Below are positions 27,157-35,595 of a stretch of DNA of 64,000 nucleotides, one piece after another. Position 1 is the stretch's first letter, and every line of letters starts with the position of its first letter. The notes under the pieces were generated by a model that ran no database searches, was not told the origin of the DNA, and saw only the letters and a list, made by a program, of their open reading frames with translations. Position numbers and translations under genes: made by a program. Source of the stretch: Rhodocista pekingensis (GTDB lineage Bacteria; Pseudomonadota; Alphaproteobacteria; Azospirillales; Azospirillaceae); the NCBI RefSeq assembly GCF_042665545.1, contig NZ_JBHTCM010000004.1, positions 496,001-560,000 on the forward strand, in the 5' to 3' direction.

Positions 27157-29526
27157 CTAATCCTTCCGGTCCAGCAGCACCTGGGCCGCGGCATCCAGGA
27201 TGGCGTCCGCATCCAGCCCGTGTACCCGGTAGAGGTCCGGAATGTCGGCCGACTGGCCGAATCCCTCCACCCCCAGCGCCGCCACCCGGTGGCCGCGGAC
27301 GGCCCCCAGCCAGGACAGCGCCGCCGGGTGGCCGTCCAGCACGGTGACCAGCCCCGCCCGCCGCGGCAGCCGGGAGAGCAGCCGGTCGGCCGGGCTGTCC
27401 GCGCCCGCCTCTCCCGCCTGCCGGGCGGCGCGGGCGGCGGTCCAGCCCTGGTGCAGCCGGTCGGCCGAGGTGACGGCCAGCAGGCCGGCGCCGGGCACGT
27501 CCTCCCGGATCTGCTCGAACGCCGCCAGCGCCTCCGGCATGACGACGCCGGCACAGACGATGGCCAGCTCGGCATCGGGCGCCGGCTCGTGCAGCCAGTA
27601 GCCGCCCTCGATCACCGCGTCGCGCAGGGAGGCATCCAGGGGCCGCACCGGCTGGTCGAGCTGGCGGGTGGAGAGGCGGAGATAGACCGAACCGCCGTCG
27701 GGCTGCTGCATCCAGCGGAAGCCCCAGGCCATGATGGCGGCCAGCTCGTCCACATAGGCCGGCTCGAAGCTGGCGAGCTTCGGCAGACCCATGCCGATCA
27801 GGGGCGTGGCGATGGACTGGTGGGCCCCGCCCTCCGGTGCCAGGGAGATGCCGCTGGGCGTCGCCACCACCATGAAGCGGGCATCCTGATAGAGGGCGTA
27901 GTTGAAGGCATCCAGCCCGCGCTTCACGAACGGATCGTAGAGCGTGCCGACGGGCAGCAGCCGTGCCCCGAACAGGTCATGGCTGAGGCCGAGAGCGCCG
28001 AGCATGAGGAACAGGTTGTGCTCGGCGATGCCCAGCTCGATGTGCTGCCCCTCCGGGCTGCCCTGCCAGCGCTGGGCGGAGACGACCTTCTGTTCCTTGA
28101 AGATGTCCTCCCGCAGGGTGCGGTCGAACAGGCCGCGCCGGTTGACCCAGGCGCCGAGATTGGTGGAGACGGTGACATCGGGCGAGGTGGTGACGATGCG
28201 CGCCGCCAGATCGCTCGATTCCTTGGCGATCTCCCCCAGGATGCGGCCGAAGCCCTCCTGCGTGGACTGCCGCGGCCCCTGGGGCACGGCGAAACCGTCG
28301 GGCACCGGCACGGCCGGCGCCGACAGGCGGCGTTCCCCGCCGGCCACGAAGGGCACCTCGCGCAGGAATGCCTCCAACTCGTCCGCCGGCACGTCCAGCC
28401 CGGCGAAGCGGTCCCACTCCTGCCCGTCCGGCACGGCGCAGCGCGCCTTGAAGGCGGCGACCTGGTCCGGGTTCATCAGGCCGGAATGGTTGTCCTTGTG
28501 CCCTGCGAAGGGCAGGCCACGGCCCTTCACCGTGTAGGCGATGAAGCAGGCCGGCCGCTCCCCCTCCACCCCGTGGAATGCCTCCAGCAGGGTCGGCAGG
28601 TCGTGGCCCGCCAGATTGGTCATGAGATCGGCCAGGGCGTCATCGTCATGCGCGTCCAGCAGCGCGCGGATGCCCGCGATCTCCCCCAGGTCACGCTTCA
28701 GCACCTCACGCCAGGCGGCCCCGCCCTTGAAGGTCAGGGCCGAATAGAGCTGGTTCGGGCAGTTGTCGATCCAGTCGCGCAGGGCGTCGCCGCCCGGCCG
28801 CTCGAACGCGGCCTGGAGCTTTTTGCCGTACTTGAGGATCACGACGTTCCAGCCGAGCGAGCGGAACATGCCCTCGATCGGGACCCAGAGCTTGTCGGAG
28901 ACGATGCTGTCCAGGCTCTGACGGTTGTAGTCGATGATCCACCAGGTGTTCCGGAGGTCGTGCTTCCAGCCCTCCAGCATCGCCTCGAAGACGTTGCCCT
29001 CGTCCAGTTCGGCGTCGCCGACGATGGCGATCATGCGGCCTTCCGGCTGGCGGCTGAGGCCCTTGAGGCGGACATAGTCCTGCACCATGGAGGCGAAGGC
29101 GGTGCCGGCGACGCCCAGGCCGACGGAACCGGTGGAGAAGTCCACGTCCGCCGTGTCCTTGGTGCGCGAGGGATAGCTCTGCGCCCCGCCGAGCGCGCGG
29201 AAGGCTTCCAGCTTCTCCCGCTTCTGCCGACCCAGCAGGTACTGGATGGCATGGAAGACGGGGCTGGCGTGCGGCTTCACCGCGACCCGGTCCTGCGGCC
29301 GCAGCACGTCGAAATAGAGCGCGGTCAGGATGGTGGCGACCGACGCCGAGGACGCCTGATGCCCGCCGACCTTCAGCCCGTCGCGGCTGGGGCGGAGATG
29401 GTTCGCGTTGTGGATCATCCAGGTGCTGAGCCACAGCACCTTCTTCTCCAGCGCGCGCAGCATCCGCAGGCGGCGGTCGGCACCGGCCACGCTGCCGGCG
29501 GGGGTGAACATCGTCGTGTCAGGCAT
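27157..29526 (-). CDS. transketolase-like / AceE-like thiamine-diphosphate enzyme
   Basis: A 789-residue protein of the transketolase superfamily. The start at 29526 (MPDTTMFTP) follows the normal pattern; an upstream in-frame start has little support. The N-terminal half has GGHQASSASVAT at residue 54, and a thiamine-diphosphate motif GDAELDEGN at 170-178 ending in DYN at 199-201 (families usually have GDG...NN). The overall plan, including LDSIV and TVKGRGLPFAGHKDNH, resembles the homodimeric pyruvate dehydrogenase E1 (AceE), but it is shorter than AceE (about 890) and no E2 or E3 gene is adjacent. A pyrimidine-binding and a C-terminal transketolase domain follow. Substrate is not determinable; a 2-oxoacid dehydrogenase-like or transketolase-like reaction is possible. 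Confidence 0.75.
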   Translation of the reverse strand: MPDTTMFTPAGSVAGADRRLRMLRALEKKVLWLSTWMIHNANHLRPSRDGLKVGGHQASSASVATILTALYFDVLRPQDRVAVKPHASPVFHAIQYLLGRQKREKLEAFRALGGAQSYPSRTKDTADVDFSTGSVGLGVAGTAFASMVQDYVRLKGLSRQPEGRMIAIVGDAELDEGNVFEAMLEGWKHDLRNTWWIIDYNRQSLDSIVSDKLWVPIEGMFRSLGWNVVILKYGKKLQAAFERPGGDALRDWIDNCPNQLYSALTFKGGAAWREVLKRDLGEIAGIRALLDAHDDDALADLMTNLAGHDLPTLLEAFHGVEGERPACFIAYTVKGRGLPFAGHKDNHSGLMNPDQVAAFKARCAVPDGQEWDRFAGLDVPADELEAFLREVPFVAGGERRLSAPAVPVPDGFAVPQGPRQSTQEGFGRILGEIAKESSDLAARIVTTSPDVTVSTNLGAWVNRRGLFDRTLREDIFKEQKVVSAQRWQGSPEGQHIELGIAEHNLFLMLGALGLSHDLFGARLLPVGTLYDPFVKRGLDAFNYALYQDARFMVVATPSGISLAPEGGAHQSIATPLIGMGLPKLASFEPAYVDELAAIMAWGFRWMQQPDGGSVYLRLSTRQLDQPVRPLDASLRDAVIEGGYWLHEPAPDAELAIVCAGVVMPEALAAFEQIREDVPGAGLLAVTSADRLHQGWTAARAARQAGEAGADSPADRLLSRLPRRAGLVTVLDGHPAALSWLGAVRGHRVAALGVEGFGQSADIPDLYRVHGLDADAILDAAAQVLLDRKD

Positions 29527-29690
29527 GAGGCGTCTTTCGGGCCAGGCGTCTCCGGACCCCGCGCCGGCGGGCGACCACCGCACGGGTTCCGCCTATATAG
29601 AGCGCCGGCCCGTCCTGCGGAACAGCGGTGAGGGGGTGTCCGCCTCCTCCACAGGGCGGCAGGGGCGGAAACACTCCGGAACGGCCGGAC

Positions 29691-30008
29691 TCAGGGGCTG
29701 GCGTCGAACTGGGAGAGAAAGCTGGGGAGGGCCATGGTGCGGATCTCGTGCGCGCAGGCGTCGCCGCGGCCCAGGGTCCAGACGACCACCCGCACATGCG
29801 GCCGGCCCATCCGGTCGTCGGTCACCGCGACGACCTGCGCCACCTCGGAAACCCCGCCGCCCAGCACCCGCCGGAACAGCCGGCCCGTCAGAGTCGTCGG
29901 ATCGCCCCCGGCGGTGTCCGACACCCTGTCCGCGTCCTCATCTTCATCCGGCAGGTCGATACCGGCCAGCATGTCGCCCCCTTCCCGCCCCGTCGGCGGG
30001 TGGTCCAT
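29691..30008 (-). CDS. hypothetical protein, 105 residues
   Basis: Not recognised. The N-terminal third is acidic (LPDEDEDADRVSD), the rest looks like a small alpha/beta fold (VAQVVAVTDDRMGRPHVRVVVWTLGRG) with a single Cys. There is no signal peptide or membrane segment. The ATG at 30008 has GGGAGGAT upstream; a second ATG 12 codons in is preceded by GAAGGGGG and is equally plausible. It precedes the AceE-like gene on the same strand after 164 bases. Confidence 0.6.
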   Translation of the reverse strand: MDHPPTGREGGDMLAGIDLPDEDEDADRVSDTAGGDPTTLTGRLFRRVLGGGVSEVAQVVAVTDDRMGRPHVRVVVWTLGRGDACAHEIRTMALPSFLSQFDASP

Positions 30009-30173
30009 GCCGCGATCCTCCCACGCCGGCGGACCCGGCGCGGACCGCTCAGCGGCCCCGGCATGGTCACCCCCATGTCAACCGGGTTAACCATGTCATG
30101 ATCAAACCCTAGTCCAGAGTATGGATTCGGGCAACGGGGTGCGCCGGCCCCGGACGGACCGGCCGCCCGGACG

Positions 30174-30182
30174 TTATCCACA
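30174..30182 (+). promoter_or_regulatory. single perfect DnaA box
   Basis: TTATCCACA matches the strong DnaA-box consensus exactly, in the gap between nnr and the 105-residue hypothetical gene. No cluster of further boxes and no AT-rich unwinding element are seen nearby, so it is not by itself an origin. It may be a DnaA-titrating or regulatory site, or chance. Confidence 0.4.
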
Positions 30183-30195
30183 GGATACGCAACAC

Positions 30196-30226
30196 TGCGC
30201 AACGGACTCCCGCCCGTCGTTGCGCA
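30196..30226 (-). terminator. inverted repeat downstream of nnr
   Basis: TGCGCAACG (30196-30204) and CGTTGCGCA (30218-30226) form a perfect 9-base stem with a 13-base loop, 38 bases after the nnr stop. No T-run follows on the minus strand; it could be a terminator or a protein-binding palindrome next to the DnaA box. Confidence 0.4.
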
Positions 30227-30264
30227 AGGCCGGGCGTGGCGGGGGCCACATGCCGCAGGGCCGG

Positions 30265-31746
30265 TCAGGCGTCGGCCCCCGCCTTCAGCCGGCGCAGCAC
30301 CGCGGGCAGCGCCTCCGGCAGATCCTCGGCGATCAGGCCGGGGCCGACCGTGCTCCCGGCCTCCCCGTGCAGCCAGGCGCCGGCGCAGGCGGCGTCGAAT
30401 CCGTCCATGCCCTGGGCCAGCAGCCCCACGATCAGCCCGGCCAGCACGTCGCCGCTGCCGGCCGTCGCCAGATCGGGAGGCGCGTTGGTGGTGACGGTGG
30501 CGCGGCCGTCCGGATGGGCGACCACCGTGTCCGCCCCCTTCAGCAGCACCACGGCGCCACAGGCGCGCGCCGCCGCACGGGCACGGTCCAGCCGGCTGCC
30601 CGGCAGGGGCCCGAACAGGCGGTCGAACTCGCCGTCGTGCGGGGTCAGCACCCAGCGGTCGTGCAGCCGCAGGGCCAAGGGCTCCAGTCCGCCGGCGAAA
30701 CTGGTGAAGACGTCGGCATCCAGCACGCCGCTCCGGTCGCGGGCCAGCGCCGCCAGCACCCGGGTCGCCAGCGCCTCCCCCGCGCCGGCCCCGGGACCGA
30801 GCAGGACGGCGTTGCGCCGCGGATCGTCCAGCAGCGCCTCGAACGCCGCGCCGTCCGGGGCGGGCAGCACGATGGCCGACGGCAGGGAGAGGGCGTAGAG
30901 GGTCACCGTCTCCGGCGGGACGGCGATGGTGACCAGTCCCGCCCCGGCCCGCAGCGCCGCCCGCGCCGCCAGCCGGGCGGCCCCGGTCATGACGGCGCCG
31001 CCAGACACCAGGGCATGGCCGCGGCTGTACTTGTGCCCCTCCGGCCGCGGCCAGGGATAGCGCGCTCCCCAGAGGCGGGGCCCGTTCTCCCAGGTGCGGG
31101 GGGCGATCGCCTCCACCACGCCGTCGGGAATGCCGATGTCCGCCAGCACCACCTCGCCGCAGAGGAGCCGGCCGGGCAGCAGCACATGCGCCGGCTTGCG
31201 GCGGTGGAAGGTGACCGTCAGGTCCGCCCGCGGCGCGCAGCCCAGCACGGCGCCGTCGTCGCCGCGGACGCCGCTGGGCACGTCCACCGCCAGCACCGGC
31301 AGGCCGCGGCGCCCGACCTCCATCACCAGATCGGCGGCGGGGCCGGTCAGCGGGCGCGAGAGGCCGGCGCCGAACAGGGCGTCGATCACCAGCCCCGCCC
31401 CGTCGAGCACGCCGGTCTCCAACCGTTCCACCGGTCGCTCCGGCGCAGCGGTCCAGCCCGACGCGGCCCACGCCGCATCGCCCCGGAGCGCCCCGACCTC
31501 CCCCAGCAGGGCCAGCCGGACGGGCCAGCCCCGCTCCGCCAGGAGGCGGGCCGCCACGAATCCGTCGCCGCCGTTGTTGCCGGGGCCGCAGAGGACGGCG
31601 ACCGGGCGCGGCGACCAGCGGGCCAGCGCGGCCGCGGCCACCGCCGCCCCGGCCCGCTCCATGAGGACGGTCCCGGGCACACCGGCGGCCATCGCCGCCC
31701 GGTCGGCCCGGCCCATCTCCGCCACGGTCAGCAGTTCGTCCGCCAT
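30265..31746 (-). CDS. nnr: bifunctional NAD(P)H-hydrate repair enzyme
   Basis: Repairs damaged NAD(P)HX: an N-terminal YjeF_N epimerase domain (about residues 1-215) and a C-terminal ADP-dependent dehydratase domain (about 225-490). NNGGDGF at residues 57-63 is the epimerase phosphate loop; TVTTNAPPDLATAGSGDVLAGLIVGLLAQG near the C-terminus is the ribokinase-like motif (seen as AGSGDVLAG). The 493-residue form starts at ATG 31746 (MADELLTVAEM); the longer in-frame start at 31812 would overlap the SbtB-like gene. Confidence 0.93.
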   Translation of the reverse strand: MADELLTVAEMGRADRAAMAAGVPGTVLMERAGAAVAAAALARWSPRPVAVLCGPGNNGGDGFVAARLLAERGWPVRLALLGEVGALRGDAAWAASGWTAAPERPVERLETGVLDGAGLVIDALFGAGLSRPLTGPAADLVMEVGRRGLPVLAVDVPSGVRGDDGAVLGCAPRADLTVTFHRRKPAHVLLPGRLLCGEVVLADIGIPDGVVEAIAPRTWENGPRLWGARYPWPRPEGHKYSRGHALVSGGAVMTGAARLAARAALRAGAGLVTIAVPPETVTLYALSLPSAIVLPAPDGAAFEALLDDPRRNAVLLGPGAGAGEALATRVLAALARDRSGVLDADVFTSFAGGLEPLALRLHDRWVLTPHDGEFDRLFGPLPGSRLDRARAAARACGAVVLLKGADTVVAHPDGRATVTTNAPPDLATAGSGDVLAGLIVGLLAQGMDGFDAACAGAWLHGEAGSTVGPGLIAEDLPEALPAVLRRLKAGADA

Positions 31747-31780
31747 GGCAGCGCTCCTGACCTGTCCCGGACCGGACCGT

Positions 31781-32089
31781 TCAGAAGTGGTCGGCGCGGA
31801 CCACTTCGACATCCGAAAGATAGACGATGCCGGTGTAGTTCTCCAGCAGAGCGTGTACCTCCGCCAGCAGGGTACGGGCGAGGTCCTCCTGCGCGATCAC
31901 CAGGATCATGACGGTGCGATAGGTGTCGAACACCTCCCCGCCACCCATCATGCCCCGGCGGCCCTGGCCCGACACGTCGGGGATCAGGGTGTAGCCGGTC
32001 GCCCCCAGCTCGCGGATGCGGCCTAGGATGGCGGGCGCCCGCGCCCGCTCGACGACGATCTCCACCCGCTTGCGCCGATACGTCTCCAT
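31781..32089 (-). CDS. SbtB-like PII-type regulator
   Basis: A 102-residue PII-fold protein: beta strand KRVEIVVERARAPAILGRIRELGATGYTLIPDV (seen as KRVEIVVER and GATGYTLIPDV), a Gly-rich T-loop GQGRRGMMGGGEVFD, then TVMILVIAQED. It lacks the Tyr-51 uridylylation site of GlnB/GlnK. It lies 10 bases downstream of an SbtA-like permease, as in the cyanobacterial bicarbonate system, where SbtB binds adenylyl nucleotides and controls SbtA. The same role here is inferred from fold and context. Confidence 0.8.
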   Translation of the reverse strand: METYRRKRVEIVVERARAPAILGRIRELGATGYTLIPDVSGQGRRGMMGGGEVFDTYRTVMILVIAQEDLARTLLAEVHALLENYTGIVYLSDVEVVRADHF

Positions 32090-32099
32090 GCCGGCCTCC

Positions 32100-33113
32100 T
32101 CAGACGAAGCCCAGGGCGCGGGCCGCCGCGAAGTACAGCGGAATGCCCACGACCACGTTGAAGGGGAAGGTTATCACGAGCGACAGCGTGACATAGACGG
32201 CCGGATTCGCCTGCGGCAGGGCCAGCCGCATGGCCGCCGGCACCGCGATGTAGGAGGCGCTGGCCGCCAGCACCGCCAGCAGCGTCGCCCCGCCCAGCGA
32301 CAGGCCCAGCAGCCAGGCCGTCCCCAGCCCCGCCGCCGCCCCCAGGAGCGGCATGTAGAGACCGAAGGCCAGCAGCGGCGCCGACAGGGCCTTGACGCTG
32401 CGGAGCTGCCGCGCCGCCACCAGCCCCATGTCCAGCAGGAACAGGCAGAGCACGCCGTTGAAGATGTCCGCCACGAAGGGCTTCACCATCAGCATGCCGC
32501 GCTCGCCGGTGGCCCAGCCGATCAGGAAGCCGCCGACCAGCACGACGACGCTGGCATTCAGCAGGATCTCCCGCAGCAGCTCCGGCGACAGGAAGGCGCC
32601 CTTCTTCCGGGCCGGTCCGGCAGCCGTCCCGTCCTGGCGCGCCAGGGCGCGGCGGGCGAGGAACAGGCCGCTGACGATGGCCGGCGTCTCCATCAGTGCC
32701 ATCATGGCGACGAGGTAACCTTCGTAGCCGAGTCCCTGTCCGGTGACAAACTGGCTGCCGGTGACGAAGGTGACGATGCTGATGGACCCGTAATGCGCCG
32801 CCACGGCGCCGGCATCCACCGGGCCGATGCGGGTCAGGGCGCGCAGCAGCGCGTAGGCCAGGAAGGGCAGCGCCGCGCTGAGCAGCAGGGCCGCGAGCAT
32901 GGCGGCGACAACGCCCCCGCCCGCCCCGTTGGCGGCCAGGGCAGCACCGCCTTTGAAGCCGATGGCGAACATCAGATAGATCGCCAGGGCACGCCCCACG
33001 GCCTCGGGAATGTCGAGGTCAGAGCGCGCCACCGCCGCGGCGAAACCCAGCGCAAAGCTGAGCACCATCGGCGAGACAAGGTTCATCAGTCCAAGCTGTA
33101 GGAGATCCGACAT
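32100..33113 (-). CDS. SbtA-like sodium-dependent bicarbonate permease family protein
   Basis: A 337-residue membrane protein with about ten helices in two inverted halves, matching the sodium-dependent bicarbonate transporter family. Features are SPMVLSFALGFAAAVARSDL near the N-terminus, AHYGSISIVTFVTG in the first half and the internal hydrophilic loop (residues about 165-185) seen in SbtA. The ATG at 33113 with the preceding AGGCTGCGCC region is chosen; the open frame upstream to 33245 runs into tRNA-His. Family placement is good; the substrate is inferred. Confidence 0.82.
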   Translation of the reverse strand: MSDLLQLGLMNLVSPMVLSFALGFAAAVARSDLDIPEAVGRALAIYLMFAIGFKGGAALAANGAGGGVVAAMLAALLLSAALPFLAYALLRALTRIGPVDAGAVAAHYGSISIVTFVTGSQFVTGQGLGYEGYLVAMMALMETPAIVSGLFLARRALARQDGTAAGPARKKGAFLSPELLREILLNASVVVLVGGFLIGWATGERGMLMVKPFVADIFNGVLCLFLLDMGLVAARQLRSVKALSAPLLAFGLYMPLLGAAAGLGTAWLLGLSLGGATLLAVLAASASYIAVPAAMRLALPQANPAVYVTLSLVITFPFNVVVGIPLYFAAARALGFV

Positions 33114-33200
33114 GCCAGTCCCCGGCGCAGCCTTCCCCTCCGGCGCACGGGCCCGTCCGGGGAAACCGCGGTCGTTGGAGGTTGAGGGGAAGAAGGGGGA

Positions 33201-33277
33201 TGGGGCGATGGATGGGACTCGAACCCACGACCACTCGGACCACAACCGAGGGCTCTACCAACTGAGCTACCATCGCC
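33201..33277 (-). tRNA. tRNA-His (GTG)
   Basis: The minus strand gives the extra 5' G(-1) opposite discriminator C73, the hallmark of tRNA-His, acceptor GCGATGG/CCATCGC, anticodon loop TTGTGGT with GTG and T-loop GGGTTCGAGTC. CCA is encoded (33201-33203). Length is 77 bases. Confidence 0.96.
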
Positions 33278-33486
33278 GTCGGAGGCCGCTCTATGCCCCA
33301 GTCGCCCCCCCGGCGTCAAGGCCCCGGTTGCGAAAAATCGCAGATGCCGCGACGGGGGTAGGATGCCGGGGGTCTCTGCCGTCACGACGCCCATTTGCCT
33401 ATTTATCGGGCAGGCATCTGCTTCATTTCGCGGCAGCCGTGGAAGGTTCCCGATGCGGATATGCCGTTGGGCCTGACAAGTCCGGG

Positions 33487-33502
33487 TGGCATGATGCATG
33501 CT
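33487..33502 (+). promoter_or_regulatory. candidate sigma-54 promoter of glnB-glnA
   Basis: TGGCATGATGCATGCT keeps the invariant GG and GC at the -24/-12 spacing (TGGCAC-N5-TTGCW, two mismatches). It lies 60 bases before glnB. In Azospirillum brasilense glnB is transcribed from a sigma-54 promoter together with a sigma-70 one (established). No clear NtrC palindrome was found upstream. Confidence 0.55.
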
Positions 33503-33561
33503 AACAGATCGGACGCGCCGCATCCGCGGGGTGCCGGCCGCAAACGGAGCTTCAGGACCCG

Positions 33562-33900
33562 ATGAAGAAGATCGAAGCCATCATAAAGCCCTTCAAGCTC
33601 GATGAGGTTAAGGAAGCCCTGCACGAGGTCGGGATCAAGGGCATCACCGTGACCGAGGCGAAGGGATTCGGCCGCCAGAAGGGCCATACGGAGCTTTATC
33701 GCGGCGCCGAATACGTCGTCGATTTCCTGCCCAAGGTGAAGATCGAGATCGTGATGGACGACGTGCTGGTGGACCGCGCCATCGAGGCGATCCAGCAGGC
33801 GGCGCACACCGGGCGCATCGGGGACGGCAAGATCTTCGTCACCCCCGTCGAGGAGGTCATCCGCATCCGCACCGGCGAACGCGGCTCTGACGCCATCTGA
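33562..33900 (+). CDS. glnB: nitrogen regulatory protein PII
   Basis: Signal protein that senses 2-oxoglutarate and ATP/ADP and controls GlnE, NtrB and others. The 112-residue product is a standard PII: MKKIEAIIKPFKLDEV start, T-loop GFGRQKGHTELYRGAEY with the uridylylation Tyr at residue 51, B-loop HTGRIGDGKIFV. It is directly upstream of glnA (134-base gap), as in Azospirillum and other alphaproteobacteria. Confidence 0.97.
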   Translation: MKKIEAIIKPFKLDEVKEALHEVGIKGITVTEAKGFGRQKGHTELYRGAEYVVDFLPKVKIEIVMDDVLVDRAIEAIQQAAHTGRIGDGKIFVTPVEEVIRIRTGERGSDAI

Positions 33901-34034
33901 ACCGATTCGGCGCGGCGGAGGCCTGGGCCGCCCGCGCCACGCTCCGACGGCCGGCCGCGTCGCAGTGACGCCGGACCCCGCCGGGGGAAAGCAAGCCACC
34001 GGCCAACCAACCGCAAACGAACGGAATTGAGGCT

Positions 34035-35444
34035 ATGTCCGATCTCAGCAAAGTCTTCGACCTGATCAAGGAGCACGACGTCAAGTACGTCGACTTCCGC
34101 TTCACCGATCCGCGCGGCAAGCTGCAACACACCGCCCAGCATGTGAGCACGGTCGACGAGGACATGTTCGCCGACGGTGTGATGTTCGACGGCTCCTCGA
34201 TCGCCGGGTGGAAGGCGATCAACGAGTCGGACATGACCCTGATGCCGGACGCCTCCACGGCCGTCATGGACCCGTTCTCGGCCCAGCCGCTGCTGACGGT
34301 CTTCTGCGACGTCTACGAGCCCTCGACCGGCCTGCCCTACAAGCGCGACCCGCGCTCCATCGCCAAGGCCGCCGAGCGCTACATGGCCTCGACCGGCATC
34401 GGCGACACGGCCTATTTCGGCCCGGAGGCCGAGTTCTTCGTGTTCGACGACGTCAAGTTCGACGTCTCGATGAACAGGGTGATGTACGAGTTCGACAGCG
34501 AGGAAGGCCCCTATACCTCGGGCAAGCCCTATGAGGGCGGCAACCTCGCCCACCGCCCGGCGGTGAAGGGCGGCTACTTCCCGGTGCCGCCGGTGGACGC
34601 CGGCCAGGACCTGCGCGCCGAGATGCTGAGCGTGCTCGCCGACATGGGCGTCGAAGTCGAGAAGCACCACCATGAGGTGGCGGCCTCGCAGCACGAGCTG
34701 GGCGTCAAGTTCGGCACGCTCGTGAAGATGGCCGACGGCATGCAGCTCTACAAGTACGTCGTCCACAACGTGGCGCACGCCTACGGCAAGACGGCGACCT
34801 TCATGCCGAAGCCGGTCTTCGGCGACAACGGCTCGGGCATGCACTGCCACCAGTCGATCTGGAAGGACGGCAAGCCGATGTTCGCCGGGTCGGGCTATGC
34901 CGACCTGTCCGACACCGCGCTCTACTACATCGGCGGCATCATCAAGCACGCCCGCGCCCTGAACGCCTTCACCAACCCGACGACCAACAGCTACAAGCGT
35001 CTGGTCCCGGGCTACGAGGCGCCGGTGCTGCTGGCCTACTCCTCGCGCAACCGCTCGGCTTCCTGCCGCATCCCCTACGTGACCAGCCCGAAGGGCAAGC
35101 GCGTGGAGGTCCGCTTCCCGGATCCGGCGGCCAACCCGTACCTGGCCTTCGCCGCCATGCTGATGGCCGGTCTGGACGGCATCCAGAACAAGATCCATCC
35201 GGGCGACGCGATGGACAAGAACCTCTACGACCTCCCGCCGGAGGAGCTGAAGGAGGTTCCGACCGTCTGCCGCGGCCTGCGCGAGGCGCTGGACAGCCTG
35301 GACGCCGACCGCGAGTTCCTGAAGAAGGGCGACGTCTTCACGGACGACTTCATCAGCGGTTACATCGACCTGAAGATGGAGGAGACCCTGGCGTTCGAGA
35401 CCTCGCCGCACCCGATCGAGTACAAGATGTACTACTCGGTGTGA
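34035..35444 (+). CDS. glnA: glutamine synthetase type I
   Basis: Makes glutamine from glutamate, ammonia and ATP; cytoplasmic dodecamer. The 469-residue protein has FDGSSIAGWKAINESDM (N-terminal latch), the metal-site AEFFVFDDV and NGSGMHCHQSIW, and KNLYDLPPEE with the adenylylation Tyr at about residue 398, so control by GlnE is expected. Length is normal. A ribosome site GGAATTGAGG precedes the ATG. It can be cotranscribed with glnB. Confidence 0.98.
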   Translation: MSDLSKVFDLIKEHDVKYVDFRFTDPRGKLQHTAQHVSTVDEDMFADGVMFDGSSIAGWKAINESDMTLMPDASTAVMDPFSAQPLLTVFCDVYEPSTGLPYKRDPRSIAKAAERYMASTGIGDTAYFGPEAEFFVFDDVKFDVSMNRVMYEFDSEEGPYTSGKPYEGGNLAHRPAVKGGYFPVPPVDAGQDLRAEMLSVLADMGVEVEKHHHEVAASQHELGVKFGTLVKMADGMQLYKYVVHNVAHAYGKTATFMPKPVFGDNGSGMHCHQSIWKDGKPMFAGSGYADLSDTALYYIGGIIKHARALNAFTNPTTNSYKRLVPGYEAPVLLAYSSRNRSASCRIPYVTSPKGKRVEVRFPDPAANPYLAFAAMLMAGLDGIQNKIHPGDAMDKNLYDLPPEELKEVPTVCRGLREALDSLDADREFLKKGDVFTDDFISGYIDLKMEETLAFETSPHPIEYKMYYSV

Positions 35445-35480
35445 TGCCAAGCCGGGGAGCCTCTTTCCCCGGCCTGTGGA

Positions 35481-35509
35481 GGGCCGCCCGGCGACGGGCG
35501 GCCCTTTTT
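35481..35509 (+). terminator. intrinsic terminator of glnB-glnA
   Basis: GGGCCGCCCG (35481-35490) and CGGGCGGCCC (35495-35504) form a perfect 10-base stem with a GCGA loop, followed by TTTTT. A second, smaller hairpin (GCCGGGGA/TCCCCGGC) precedes it. It begins 36 bases after the glnA stop. Confidence 0.9.
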
Positions 35510-35595
35510 CATGCGCCGGCCGAAGGGCCGCGCGCTGCGGACATCTCCCGCCGCTGTCGCTTGCATCGGCACGGGAGCGGCCGGACAATCGGGAC

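Noticed and set aside
30174..30182. The DnaA box as a replication origin
   Set aside because: Only one box, no AT-rich region and no dnaA, gidA, parA or hemE-type neighbours.
33329..33342. Small palindrome TGCGA-AAAA-TCGCA upstream of glnB
   Set aside because: Only 5-base arms; does not match an NtrC site or a terminator with a T-run.
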